Source: an uncultured Chitinophaga sp. (GTDB lineage Bacteria > Bacteroidota > Bacteroidia > Chitinophagales > Chitinophagaceae). From it: a DNA stretch of 52,375 nt. A model generated the notes under the pieces. It saw only the letters and a list, made by a program, of their open reading frames with translations, was not told the DNA's origin and searched no databases. Of the stretch, positions 25,987 through 34,546 are shown one piece after another. The position numbers and the translations under genes were made by a program. The stretch lies in assembly GCF_946479755.1 (NCBI RefSeq), contig NZ_CAMLHC010000043.1, forward strand, positions 1-52,375, in the 5' to 3' direction. Every line of letters starts with the position of its first letter. Positions within the stretch are counted from its first letter, which is position 1.

Positions 25987-26763
25987 TTATTTCAGTTCCA
26001 GTTCACTGAGCAACGGACGGTGGTCGGAAGCTACGGCTTCTTCGATGATCCTTGCTCCGGTTACGTTCCAGCGGTTTTGCGGATGGACCATGATATAGTC
26101 CAGTTTCACCTTCGGCGAGTCGGCCGGGAAGGTGGGGCCCATCTGCTGGGTGGCGTCAGCGAATAATTTTTTGAGTGTGTGTATTTCTTTGCTGGCGGGG
26201 ATGGCGTTGAAATCGCCGGCAAGGATCACTGGTGTTTTGGTTTCCCTGAAGTAGGCCACCAGCTGGTTGGCTTGCGCGATACGGTTGGCCGGCGGCCTTT
26301 CCGCATCGAGGTGGGCGCTGATGAACTGCAGCAGGCTGTCGCCCGGCAGTTTCACGGTGACGATACCGGCCACCCGGGGTTCCACTTCGTTTTTGGAGAC
26401 GGAGGGGAGGGACAGGGTGCTGGCTTCCGTGATGGGGAAGCGGGAGAGGATACCGGTGCCATATCCGCCGCCGTCGAAGTTCATGGCTTTGGCAAAATAA
26501 GTGTACATGCCGGTGATCGCTGCCAGTTCTTTCAGCTGGTCGGTGTTTTGCGTACGTTGGGTAACGCTGTCGACTTCCTGCAAGGCTACCAGGTCCGGGT
26601 TGGTAGCGAGGATCACATTGGCGATCCCCTGGATATCGAGCAGGCCTTTCATGTTTTCACCGTGATGGATGTTGTAGGTCAGCACTTTCACTTTCTGTAC
26701 CTGCTGGGCAGGGAGTGAGAGGACTGTCAGACAAACGACGGTGATGAGCAGCAATCTTTTCAT
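25987..26763 (-). CDS. Secreted endonuclease/exonuclease/phosphatase family protein
   Basis: The 258 residues start with the signal peptide MKRLLLITVVCLTVLSLPAQ. The EEP fold is clear: VLTYNIHHGENMKGLLDIQ, DLVALQEVDSVTQRT, AHLDAERPP, VILAGDFNAIPAS, LDYIMVH and SDHRPLLSELEL, which hold the Asn, Glu, His and Asp metal and catalytic residues. Family members cleave phosphodiesters or phosphomonoesters (nucleases, sphingomyelinases, inositol phosphatases). Its place between GH20 and a phosphodiesterase-like gene suggests it acts on phosphorylated glycans or lipids; this is inferred. Confidence 0.86.
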   Translation of the reverse strand: MKRLLLITVVCLTVLSLPAQQVQKVKVLTYNIHHGENMKGLLDIQGIANVILATNPDLVALQEVDSVTQRTQNTDQLKELAAITGMYTYFAKAMNFDGGGYGTGILSRFPITEASTLSLPSVSKNEVEPRVAGIVTVKLPGDSLLQFISAHLDAERPPANRIAQANQLVAYFRETKTPVILAGDFNAIPASKEIHTLKKLFADATQQMGPTFPADSPKVKLDYIMVHPQNRWNVTGARIIEEAVASDHRPLLSELELK

Positions 26764-26776
26764 GACACTTTAGATT

Positions 26777-26866
26777 TAGATATTTTCAAATTTGGTTATT
26801 TGATCATTGCTGTAAGGAAACTTGCGTACTTCCCAATAGCCAAATTTCAAAATTTTCAAATAACCC
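26777..26866. repeat. Inverted repeat with TTTTCAAATTTGG words
   Basis: TTTTCAAATTTGGTTATT (26783-26800) and AATAGCCAAATTTCAAAA (26835-26852) are inverted copies with two differences. A further half copy, TTTTCAAATAACC, follows. It fills the 105-bp gap between two genes of the glycan array. Confidence 0.55.
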
Positions 26867-26868
26867 CA

Positions 26869-27753
26869 TTACTTAAACGCCTCTTTCACAGGTCTTCCGG
26901 TCCATACCTGCGGTGTTTTCAGGCCAAAGATCCAGGCGATGGTGGCAGCGGTGTCGTACGTAACAACACTGGTGCTGAGCTCTTTGTTTGCCTTTACGCC
27001 CGGGCCACGGATGATCCACGGAATCTGCATTTCTTCCATGGTTTTACCGCCGTGGCCTTTTTTGATACCGCCATGGTCGGCAGTGAGGAGGATAATGGTA
27101 TTATCCCATATGCCGGCATCTTTGACGGCCTGTAGTATTTTGCCCAGCAGTTCGTCATTTTTTTTCACCTGGTCGAAGTAGGGCTGGATATTGTGACCAA
27201 TATTGTGCCCAACACCGTCCGGCTGGTCAAAATGTATAAAAAGGAAGTCCGGCTTTTTCTCTTTGATGTATGCTACAGATGCTTCAGTAGCCAGACTGTC
27301 ATTGTCTTTGGTGCCGAGGTCTTTGTTGACCGCCGCTTTAGGGAAAAGGTACCCGATCCCTTCCCAGCTGTAGATCACGCCTATTTCCGCGTTGGGTTTC
27401 TGTTCGCGCAGTATCGTGTAGATAGACGGAAACATGCCGTATTGATCGAGGGTGCGGGAAGGCAGTTCGGGTTTACGGCTGTCCCATTCGGTATAACCGT
27501 GTACTTCCGGGCCTGCGCCCATCACCATGGATGCCCAGTTGACAGCGCTGGAAGAGGGCAGTACGCTGCGTGCCTGCAGTGTCCAGGAGCCTTCTTTCAT
27601 CAGCTGTTTCATGTTGGGATTGTCCACTTTCGGAAAACAATAAGCGCCAAAGCCGTCCATGCCGATCAGGATGACATGTTTTACGCCTTTGACCTGTGCC
27701 TGCGCGAATAGTCCGCCCAGCAACAGTCCGGTTGCGATGATCAGTTTTTTCAT
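26869..27753 (-). CDS. Alkaline phosphatase superfamily / type I phosphodiesterase-like protein
   Basis: The protein has 294 residues with the signal peptide MKKLIIATGLLLGGLFAQAQ. HVILIGMDGFGAYCF gives the first metal Asp. SSAVNWASMVMGAGPEVHGYTE places Ser/Asn at the nucleophile position, with Thr absent, and the rest of the metal site is seen in FLFIHFDQPDGVGHNIGH and ILLTADHGGIKKGHGG. This matches the nucleotide pyrophosphatase/phosphodiesterase or phosphonoacetate-hydrolase-like branch (Pfam Phosphodiest). The substrate is unknown. ATG 27753 is chosen over GTG 27765. It is probably exported, acting beside the EEP-family protein encoded next. Confidence 0.85.
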   Translation of the reverse strand: MKKLIIATGLLLGGLFAQAQVKGVKHVILIGMDGFGAYCFPKVDNPNMKQLMKEGSWTLQARSVLPSSSAVNWASMVMGAGPEVHGYTEWDSRKPELPSRTLDQYGMFPSIYTILREQKPNAEIGVIYSWEGIGYLFPKAAVNKDLGTKDNDSLATEASVAYIKEKKPDFLFIHFDQPDGVGHNIGHNIQPYFDQVKKNDELLGKILQAVKDAGIWDNTIILLTADHGGIKKGHGGKTMEEMQIPWIIRGPGVKANKELSTSVVTYDTAATIAWIFGLKTPQVWTGRPVKEAFK

Positions 27754-27833
27754 TTCGTTGTTCACTTTTAAAAGGCTTGCACGGCTGTATAGGAGCCGTG
27801 CAGCAAAATACGATTGTTCCCTGCTAATATAGC

Positions 27834-28598
27834 CTACGGATTGATCTCCTGCAAGGCTTTTTCCCCTCTTTCACGAATTAATAATACTTCCTGGCGCTGG
27901 GTTTGGGAGATACCGTATTCCGGTACGCCGGGGATGCCGCCCATACTTACGTTGGGGTTGCGGTACACCATGCCGCTTTCTTCATAGGCTTTGGCGGTGG
28001 TGTGGTATTCTGTGACGCCGGTGCTTTTGACCAGGTCTGCGATATTGTTGGCCCTAACGCCGGAACCGGCCATGACGGCGATGCGGTCGTTGGCGCGTTC
28101 CACCAGGTCTTTCAGCAGTGTGGCTCCTTCCACGGCGGTATTGCGGGCGCCGGAGGTAAGGATGCGTTCACAACCGATGTCAATGATGTCTTCCAGTGCT
28201 TCGAACGGGTTGTCGGTCATGTCGAACGCGCGGTGGAAGGTAACGCCCATGGGCCATGCCAGGTCTACCAGCTCTTTGCAACGTTTTTTATCTACCCGTC
28301 CGTCGGGGGTGAGTATGCCGATGACTACGCCGTTGCAGCCCAGTTGTTTACAGAGGGTGACGTCTTTTTTCATGACTTCAAATTCCAGGTCGGAATAGAG
28401 GAAGTCGCCGCCTCTGGGGCGTATAATAGGGTAGAGGTCTATTTTTACTTTTTCGCGGGCCACGGCGATGGTGGCGTAGCTGGGGGTGGTGCCGCCTTCC
28501 AGCAGGTTATCGCACAGTTCAATGCGATTGGCGCCGCCTTCTTCGGCTGCGATGCAGGAAGCGACAGAACCGGCGCATATTTCGAGGACAAAAGACAT
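27834..28598 (-). CDS. cutC: CutC family protein
   Basis: The 254-residue TIM-barrel protein has the family start LEICAGSVASCIAAEEGGANRIELCDNL, then PIIRPRGGDFLYSD, FHRAFDMTDNPFEAL, RILTSGARNTA, IAVMAGSGVRANNI and EYHTTAKA. CutC is annotated as a copper homeostasis protein, but the direct evidence for copper handling is weak and an enzymatic role is plausible from the barrel. Its place inside a glycan-degradation array (after glycosylasparaginase, before the phosphodiesterase-like gene) suggests a cytosolic sugar-related step. Confidence 0.93.
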   Translation of the reverse strand: MSFVLEICAGSVASCIAAEEGGANRIELCDNLLEGGTTPSYATIAVAREKVKIDLYPIIRPRGGDFLYSDLEFEVMKKDVTLCKQLGCNGVVIGILTPDGRVDKKRCKELVDLAWPMGVTFHRAFDMTDNPFEALEDIIDIGCERILTSGARNTAVEGATLLKDLVERANDRIAVMAGSGVRANNIADLVKSTGVTEYHTTAKAYEESGMVYRNPNVSMGGIPGVPEYGISQTQRQEVLLIRERGEKALQEINP

Positions 28599-28607
28599 AA
28601 GCAGTGG

Positions 28608-28692
28608 ATTTACGGATTGTTTGATTTACGGATTTTTTGATTTGATAGGCCATACATCCCCGAAATCAAAAAATCCGCAAATCAGAAAATCC
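28608..28692. repeat. Inverted repeat with GATTTACGGATT words
   Basis: GATTTACGGATT occurs twice in tandem on the left. The right half, starting near 28661 with GAAATCAAAAAATCCGC, is the inverted copy, giving a stem of about 22 bp. It fills the gap between the cutC start and the glycosylasparaginase stop. Confidence 0.55.
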
Positions 28693-28696
28693 AAAA

Positions 28697-29758
28697 TTAA
28701 AAATGGTGTTTCCCGTCAATCAGCGCGTTGTTTACGTCTTTGCTGAGGACGGCGTAGCTGAATCCTTTCTGGAGGCAGTAAGCGCCGTATTGTCCTTTTT
28801 TGTTGAGGGCGAGGAAGCCCACCTGTATTTCTTTGGCTTTGGAAGGGCTTCTTTTCACGATGCGGTCTACTGCTTCTTTGCAGGCTTTTTCAGGGGGATA
28901 TCCCTGGCGCATCAGTTCCACGACGAGGTGGCTGCCGACGATTTTGATCACTTCTTCGCCGACGCCGGTGCTGGTGGCGGCGCCTATTTCGTTGTCCACA
29001 TAGAGGCCTGCGCCGATGATGGGGGAGTCGCCTACGCGGCCATGGAGTTTGAAGGCCATGCCGCTGGTGGTACAGGCGCCGGAGAGGTTACCTTCCGCGT
29101 CCATGGCCACCATGCCGATGGTATCGTGGTTGTACACGTTCCCTGGCAGCATGAGCGGGTTGAAGGCGGTAGCGCCGTTGGTGGGAGTGTACGATTTGTT
29201 TTCTATGTTGATAACGGGTTTGTATTCAGATGTTTTGAGCCATTCTTTCCAGGCTTTCTCTGCTTCCGGTGTGAGCAGGTTTTCTTTTTTGAAGCCGTTG
29301 GCCAGTGCGAACTGGAGGGCGCCGTCGCCGACCAGCATGACGTGCGGTGTTTTTTCCATCACGAGGCGGGCTACGGAGATGGCGTGGGTGACATGTTCGA
29401 GTGCTGCCACGGAGCCGGCGTTGCCGTGTTCGTCCATGATGCAGGCGTCGAGGGTCACACGGCCGTCACGGTCAGGGAAGCCGGAGTAGCCTACGGTGTG
29501 GTTGTTGGGATCGGCTTCGGGCACGCGTACGCCGGCTTCTACGGCGTCGAGGGCGCGACCGCCTTTTTTCAGTATTTCCCATGCCGCTTCGTTGGCGGCG
29601 CGGCCAAAGTCCCACGTGGAGATGACGATGGGTTTCCCTTTTACGGGTGCTTTGGCCTGCGCACGTGCAGCCGTGGCTGTTACACTGTCTAAAGAGAAAA
29701 CAGCGGCACCGAGGGCCGCTGTTTTCAGAAAACTTCTTCTATTCTTATTGTTATTCAT
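28697..29758 (-). CDS. N4-(beta-N-acetylglucosaminyl)-L-asparaginase
   Basis: This Ntn-hydrolase splits the GlcNAc-Asn bond left after N-glycoprotein breakdown. The 353 residues begin with a Tat-type leader (NRRSFLKTAALGAAVFSLD), so it is probably exported folded. The mature part has STWDFGRAANEAAW, GRALDAVEAGVRVPEADP, and the autocleavage site NHDTIGM; T213 becomes the N-terminal nucleophile after cleavage at D212-T213. GRVGDSPIIGAGLYVDNEIGAA completes the site. Its presence is the strongest sign that the array targets N-glycoproteins. Confidence 0.94.
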   Translation of the reverse strand: MNNNKNRRSFLKTAALGAAVFSLDSVTATAARAQAKAPVKGKPIVISTWDFGRAANEAAWEILKKGGRALDAVEAGVRVPEADPNNHTVGYSGFPDRDGRVTLDACIMDEHGNAGSVAALEHVTHAISVARLVMEKTPHVMLVGDGALQFALANGFKKENLLTPEAEKAWKEWLKTSEYKPVINIENKSYTPTNGATAFNPLMLPGNVYNHDTIGMVAMDAEGNLSGACTTSGMAFKLHGRVGDSPIIGAGLYVDNEIGAATSTGVGEEVIKIVGSHLVVELMRQGYPPEKACKEAVDRIVKRSPSKAKEIQVGFLALNKKGQYGAYCLQKGFSYAVLSKDVNNALIDGKHHF

Positions 29759-29810
29759 ATCAATACTAATATGACTTAAAAATCAGTACGGTCTTATATT
29801 TCAATCAACT

Positions 29811-29831
29811 CGTAATTCGTAATTCGTAATT
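29811..29831. repeat. Single arm of the ATTCGTAATT repeat
   Basis: Three consecutive CGTAATT units lie in the 80-bp gap between the ROK kinase stop and the glycosylasparaginase start. The word is the one forming the 14837-14945 palindrome, but here only one orientation is present. Confidence 0.55.
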
Positions 29832-29838
29832 GAATGCG

Positions 29839-30804
29839 CTAGTCTTTCATTTCCCAGGCCAGGGCGCTGGCACCGAGGATGGCGGCGTCGCTTTCCTTCA
29901 GTTCCGAGAACAGCAATTTAACTTTATTCTGGAAGATGGGGAGCAGATTTTTTTCCATGTGCTCTCTGACCGGTTTCATGATCACATCGCCGGCCTGGGT
30001 GAGGCCACCGAAGAGGATGATGGCTTCCGGGCTGGAGAACATGACAAAGTTGGCCAGGGCGGCGCCCAGTATCTGGCCGGTGAACTCGTACACTTCCATG
30101 GCCAGCGGATCGCCTTTCATGGCAGCTTCGTAGATCAGTTTGGAATTGATTTCCTCTTTGGTATGTTCGCGCATGATGCTCGGCACGTCCGGGCGGGTAG
30201 CCAGGAATTCGATGGCGGTGTTGGTAACGCCGGTAGCGGAAGCATAGGCCTCGAGGGAGCCGTAGGCACCGGTGCCGGGGTGATAGCGGCCGCCGGGGAT
30301 CACGATGATGTGTCCCAGCTCGCCGGCAAAACCGTCGTGACCGTAGATCAGCTGGCCGTTGGCCACAATACCGCTGCCTACGCCGGTGCCGAGGGTTATC
30401 ACGATGAAGTCTTTCATGCCGCGGGCAGCGCCGTAGATCAGTTCGCCCAGTGCGGCAGCATTGGCATCATTGGTTAATACGGCCGGTAGCCCGAATTTTT
30501 TCTCGAGCAGGCTGGCTAAGGGAACTACGCCTTTCCAGCGCAGATTCGGAGCATATTCAATATTACCGTTGTAATAGTTGCCGTTGGGTGCGCCAACGCC
30601 GATACCTTTGATATTTTCGATGCCCCCCACCTGTGCTATCAATGTAGATAGCTGTTGGTGAAGTTCGTCCAGAAAGCAGTTTACGTCTTCATGTTTATTC
30701 GTTAACATACGACCATCACACAAAATATTACCTCTGCGATCTACAATGCCGAATTTGGTATTAGTCCCTCCGATATCAATGCCCACCACTAATTGCTGAC
30801 TCAT
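29839..30804 (-). CDS. ROK family sugar kinase (zinc cysteines missing)
   Basis: The 321-residue cytosolic kinase probably phosphorylates GlcNAc or glucose. The phosphate-binding [17 protein letters not shown], catalytic [11 protein letters not shown] (D113), [12 protein letters not shown] and GFAGELGH (H165) are intact. The ROK zinc motif C-x-C-G-x-x-G-C-x-E is here [10 protein letters not shown] (about 176-185), with all three Cys replaced. The start overlaps the end of the upstream transporter gene by 29 nt, so they are translationally coupled, which supports the transporter's sugar as its substrate. Confidence 0.9.
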   Translation of the reverse strand: MSQQLVVGIDIGGTNTKFGIVDRRGNILCDGRMLTNKHEDVNCFLDELHQQLSTLIAQVGGIENIKGIGVGAPNGNYYNGNIEYAPNLRWKGVVPLASLLEKKFGLPAVLTNDANAAALGELIYGAARGMKDFIVITLGTGVGSGIVANGQLIYGHDGFAGELGHIIVIPGGRYHPGTGAYGSLEAYASATGVTNTAIEFLATRPDVPSIMREHTKEEINSKLIYEAAMKGDPLAMEVYEFTGQILGAALANFVMFSSPEAIILFGGLTQAGDVIMKPVREHMEKNLLPIFQNKVKLLFSELKESDAAILGASALAWEMKD

Positions 30805-32695
30805 AATCGATTCCTTGAGATTTTAATATGTTTTTAACTCTGAATGCAAAAAATGCAAGATAAGCAAAGCACAGCGCCGGAATAACATAAGAGGCGTGGA
30901 TGCCGATGCTTGGGATGTCTGCAAGACCGCCCTGTACCGGAGGTACGAGGGAGCCGCCGAGAATCATCATGATCAGGAAAGCGGAGCCCTGACCGGTGTA
31001 TTTACCCAGACCGCCGATAGAGAGGGCGAAGATGCTGGGCCACATTACGGAGCAGAACAGGCCGCCGCTGATGAAGGCGAAGGTAGCCAGGGCACCGGTG
31101 GTGAACAGGCCTACCAGTACGGAGCCTACACCCAGCAGTCCGAATACCATGAGTGTTTTGGCTGGTTTGTCCTGGCCGGCGAAGAAACCGATGATCTGGA
31201 TCACGATACAGATGACATAGGGATACAGTTCGCTGACTTCGTTGCCTTTGATCACGTTGGCGCCGAGGATAACGCCATAGGCCACGAAAGGCACGATGAC
31301 GCACAGTATTTTACGGGTGGCTTTGGATACGTTGAATACGCTGATGGCGCCTGTCCAGCGGCCGATCATCATACTGCCCCAGAAGAGCGACACGTACGGG
31401 TCCAGTTCAGATTCCGCCAGCCCTTTGGGGGTGAGGAATCCCGGATGTTTCAGCAGTGCGCCGAGGTTGCTGGCGATGGTCACTTCCACGCCCACATAAA
31501 TGAAGATGGCCAGCATGCCCAGGGTGAGCTGGGGATATTTCATGGCGCCCCATCCTTCGCTGTTGCCGGTAGAAGCGGTTTTAGCAAAGAAGAGGATACC
31601 GATAATGCCTACGATACCGGCCACGAAGAAAGGCAGTTCATATTTCAGTACCAGTCCGAGCAGGATCAGGATGAACATGAGGGTGATGCCTATGATGGAT
31701 TTGGTGGCTTTCGGAGATGTTTCGAATGCCTCGTTCTGGTCGGAGCTTTCCGGCATTTTCACAAAGGCGAAGATGGCAGCGGCCACGAGGAACAGTACGA
31801 TGAGCAGGATATAGAGGGTGTTGATTTTGCTGATGTCGGTGCTGACGTCGCCGCCTTTGATGTTACCGAACAGCAGCATGCTCACGATGATGGGACCGAT
31901 GGTGGTGCCGAAGGAGTTGATGCCGCCGGCGAGGTTGAGACGGTGAGCGCCTTTGGCGGGGTCGCCCAGCAGGATGGCGAATGGGTTGGCCGCTGTTTGC
32001 TGCAGCGAGAAACCGAGCGCCACAATAAAGAGGGCCATCAGGATCAGGGCAAAGTAACCGAAGGTAACCGTTTGCTGGTGGTCAGCATCGAGGGTGTTGA
32101 TCACTTTCTCCAGGCTGGACTTGGTGAAGATACCAGCGTATTGATGATGTTCTTCGTCTTTCGTGAATCCCTGCGGTATTTCAGCAAGGAGGTGCGGGTT
32201 GTTGATGTATTTATCAGCCGCTTCGTTGCCGGAGATCAGCAGTGCGTAAGTGTCTTTTTCTTTTTCGCGGCGGATTTTCACCTGGCGGTCAGACGTTTGC
32301 AGTTGCTGTTCTACCTGGAAACCGCTGATGTCGCTCAGGGTTTCCTTAATGGGAACGATCTTTTCTTTGTTGACGCAGGGGATCATGATCGCTGATCCCA
32401 GTACGGAAATCAATAAACCGTAAATAATACCCTTTTTATATCCTATTTTATTGAGGATATCCACTTTTCTTGCTGCAGATGCCAGATACAGGATGAGGGA
32501 GCCGATGAAGTAGGCGCTGTAAAAGGAGAAGTCAATCAGCTGAGACTCAAGTTGGGTAAGGTTAAAATGAGATTTGCAGAAAGGTATGAATATACTGTTG
32601 GATGCAGCCAGGAAACCCCAGAAAAAGAACACCAGTATAAGCACAAAGAACGACGGGTGTGTGCTTTGTGAGCCTTGCTTTGTTTGCTGAGCCAT
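30776..32695 (-). CDS. Sugar MFS transporter, FHS family, with large periplasmic insertion
   Basis: The 639-residue inner-membrane proton symporter belongs to the fucose-galactose-glucose/NagP group. Signatures are [39 protein letters not shown] and [20 protein letters not shown]. Normal members have about 400-450 residues. Here roughly 100 hydrophilic residues (109-210) are inserted between helices 3 and 4, on the predicted periplasmic side, and the middle region is also longer. It heads the minus-strand glycan array and overlaps the ROK kinase gene, so GlcNAc is the likeliest cargo, as for NagP. The palindrome at 32797-32808 lies in its upstream region. Confidence 0.88.
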   Translation of the reverse strand: MAQQTKQGSQSTHPSFFVLILVFFFWGFLAASNSIFIPFCKSHFNLTQLESQLIDFSFYSAYFIGSLILYLASAARKVDILNKIGYKKGIIYGLLISVLGSAIMIPCVNKEKIVPIKETLSDISGFQVEQQLQTSDRQVKIRREKEKDTYALLISGNEAADKYINNPHLLAEIPQGFTKDEEHHQYAGIFTKSSLEKVINTLDADHQQTVTFGYFALILMALFIVALGFSLQQTAANPFAILLGDPAKGAHRLNLAGGINSFGTTIGPIIVSMLLFGNIKGGDVSTDISKINTLYILLIVLFLVAAAIFAFVKMPESSDQNEAFETSPKATKSIIGITLMFILILLGLVLKYELPFFVAGIVGIIGILFFAKTASTGNSEGWGAMKYPQLTLGMLAIFIYVGVEVTIASNLGALLKHPGFLTPKGLAESELDPYVSLFWGSMMIGRWTGAISVFNVSKATRKILCVIVPFVAYGVILGANVIKGNEVSELYPYVICIVIQIIGFFAGQDKPAKTLMVFGLLGVGSVLVGLFTTGALATFAFISGGLFCSVMWPSIFALSIGGLGKYTGQGSAFLIMMILGGSLVPPVQGGLADIPSIGIHASYVIPALCFAYLAFFAFRVKNILKSQGIDYESAISGGH

Positions 32696-32796
32696 AAACG
32701 TGTTAAGTTACAGTGAAATTTTGCCGGATAAATGTATAATATTTTTTTAAGGAATTTCTAAAAAACCGAATAAACCGTTGCATTTTTTTTCGATAG

Positions 32797-32808
32797 TAAA
32801 ACGTTTTA
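32797..32808. promoter_or_regulatory. Candidate operator between divergent sugar transporters
   Basis: TAAAACGTTTTA is a perfect 12-bp palindrome in the 195-bp divergent gap, 102 nt from one start and 83 nt from the other. Its AAACGTTT core recurs directly upstream of nagB. It would suit a LacI-type regulator encoded elsewhere. Confidence 0.42.
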
Positions 32809-32890
32809 GCTAATATATTTATGAAATATAGCATAAAATATAACGGAGTTTCACTATGTTCGCGTTTATCTAAAAATCAAACAGACAGCT

Positions 32891-34213
32891 ATGTCCCACC
32901 AAACAGCAACAATGAATATACCTTCCAAACAGGCGGGGTACGGCCAGGCGATGGCAATCATCTGTATTTTGTTTTTCGTGTTCGGCTTTGTTACCTGGCT
33001 TAACGGAACGCTGATCCAGTTTTTCCAGATTGTGTGTGAACTGAATGTGTCGCAGGCGCTGCTGGTAACGATGGCCTTTTTCATGGCTTATTTCTTTTTA
33101 TCGATTCCTTCTTCTTTTATCCTGAACAAGACAGGTTTCAAAAACGGGATGGCGTTAGGGCTGCTGATCATCGCGATCGGTTCGCTGGTATTCATTCCTG
33201 CGGCAAATGCCCGCAGCTTTGGTATGTTCCTTACCGGTCTGTTTATCCAGGGAGCGGGACTGGCCCTGCTGCAAACGGCTTCCAATCCGTACGCCAGTAT
33301 CATTGGTCCCAAGGAAAGCGCGGCCAAACGTATTTCCATCCTGGGTATCTGTAACAAAACGGCGGGCGCGCTGGCACCGCTCATCCTCGGTTCCATTATC
33401 CTGAAAGGGGCGGAGCAGCTGGAGGCTGACATCGCCGCAGCGGTAGACCCTACGCAGAAAGCAGCGCTGCTCGACAGCCTGGCTTCCCGTGTGATCAGCC
33501 CTTACATAGCGATCGCTGTTGTGCTGACCATCCTCGCTTTCCTGCTGAAACGTTCTTCCCTGCCTGAAATCGATACTGACGCAGAAGACGCAACCACTGC
33601 TGCTGCAACCACCGGCAAAACCAACGTGTTCCAGTTCCCGCAGCTGGTGCTGGGCGTGATCTGTATTTTCATGTATGTAGGCGTGGAAGTAATGGCCGGC
33701 GACGTGATCGGTCAGTATGGTAAAGCGCTGGGCATGAGCATTGCCGATACCCGCTACTTTACCACCTTTACGCTGGTGGCCATGCTGGCAGGGTATGTGA
33801 TCGGTATCGCTACCATCCCGAAATACCTCACCGGCAAAAAAGGCCTGCAGATCTCTGCTATATTGGGCGTACTCTTCACCATCGGCGCTTACCTGAATAC
33901 CGGCTTCTCTGCGGTGACCTTCATCGCGCTGCTGGGCCTGGCCAACGCACTGATGTGGCCTGCTATCTTCCCGATGGCGATTGACGGTCTGGGCCGCTTC
34001 ACCAAAATCGGCTCCGCCCTCCTCGTCATGGGTATTGCCGGCGGTGGCGTTATCCCGCAGATCTACAGCGGTATGTTCGACCAACACAGTATGTTCAACT
34101 TCCTGTACAGCAGCAGCATCGATTTCAGACATGCCTTCCTGTACTGCATGGTGCCTTGTTATCTCTATATCCTGTTCTACTCACTGGTAGGGGATAAGAT
34201 CGGCAGAAAATAA
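32891..34213 (+). CDS. Sugar MFS transporter, FHS family (FucP/GluP-like)
   Basis: The 440-residue protein has about 12 helices and normal FHS length. Family marks are FFVFGFVTWLNGTLIQFFQ, FLTGLFIQGAGLALLQTASNPYASIIGP and LANALMWPAIFPMAIDGLGRFT. It is divergent from the longer paralogue and upstream of galactokinase, with an alpha-fucosidase nearby, so galactose or fucose is the likely cargo; sequence alone does not decide. A large hairpin follows 62 nt after the stop. Confidence 0.9.
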   Translation: MSHQTATMNIPSKQAGYGQAMAIICILFFVFGFVTWLNGTLIQFFQIVCELNVSQALLVTMAFFMAYFFLSIPSSFILNKTGFKNGMALGLLIIAIGSLVFIPAANARSFGMFLTGLFIQGAGLALLQTASNPYASIIGPKESAAKRISILGICNKTAGALAPLILGSIILKGAEQLEADIAAAVDPTQKAALLDSLASRVISPYIAIAVVLTILAFLLKRSSLPEIDTDAEDATTAAATTGKTNVFQFPQLVLGVICIFMYVGVEVMAGDVIGQYGKALGMSIADTRYFTTFTLVAMLAGYVIGIATIPKYLTGKKGLQISAILGVLFTIGAYLNTGFSAVTFIALLGLANALMWPAIFPMAIDGLGRFTKIGSALLVMGIAGGGVIPQIYSGMFDQHSMFNFLYSSSIDFRHAFLYCMVPCYLYILFYSLVGDKIGRK

Positions 34214-34275
34214 GCACCTGTGCCGGGAAGATGTCTTACATCTACCTAAAATTCCGGTATAATAAAAAATAGTTT

Positions 34276-34340
34276 ACAGCAGCGGCCTGCATAAGATCTG
34301 ACAATCGTTGTCATTTCGAATGCAGGCCGCTGCTGTTTTT
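34276..34340 (+). terminator. Two-tier hairpin terminator after the FHS transporter
   Basis: A perfect 16-bp stem (34276-34291 with 34321-34336) is followed by a T run. Its loop holds a second hairpin TGACAA-TCG-TTGTCA (34299-34313). This is the main content of the 333-bp gap before galK. A related ACAAT...ATTGT dyad lies at about 34384-34402, so the inner hairpin may instead be a protein-binding site. Confidence 0.65.
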
Positions 34341-34546
34341 GAATGTCCGGTGCAGCGGCACCAGGCGGCCCTTCCGGACTGTGACAATCGGTTGCGCATT
34401 GTTGGAAGGAGAGTGTTTATAATAACCTGTATCCGCACACAGGAGATCATCTCCCCTAAAAAATATCCCCTCCGCACAAACATTCTTCGCTTTTCTTGTT
34501 TTTATTTATATTTTTAGGCGTAAAATTTACGTTTAATAATTTTCTG

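Noticed and set aside
30896..32395. A 499-codon open frame antisense to the sugar transporter gene
   Set aside because: It is a mirror of a GC-rich membrane-protein gene, with a His/Asp/Gly-biased composition and no domain; the opposite strand encodes a clear FHS transporter.
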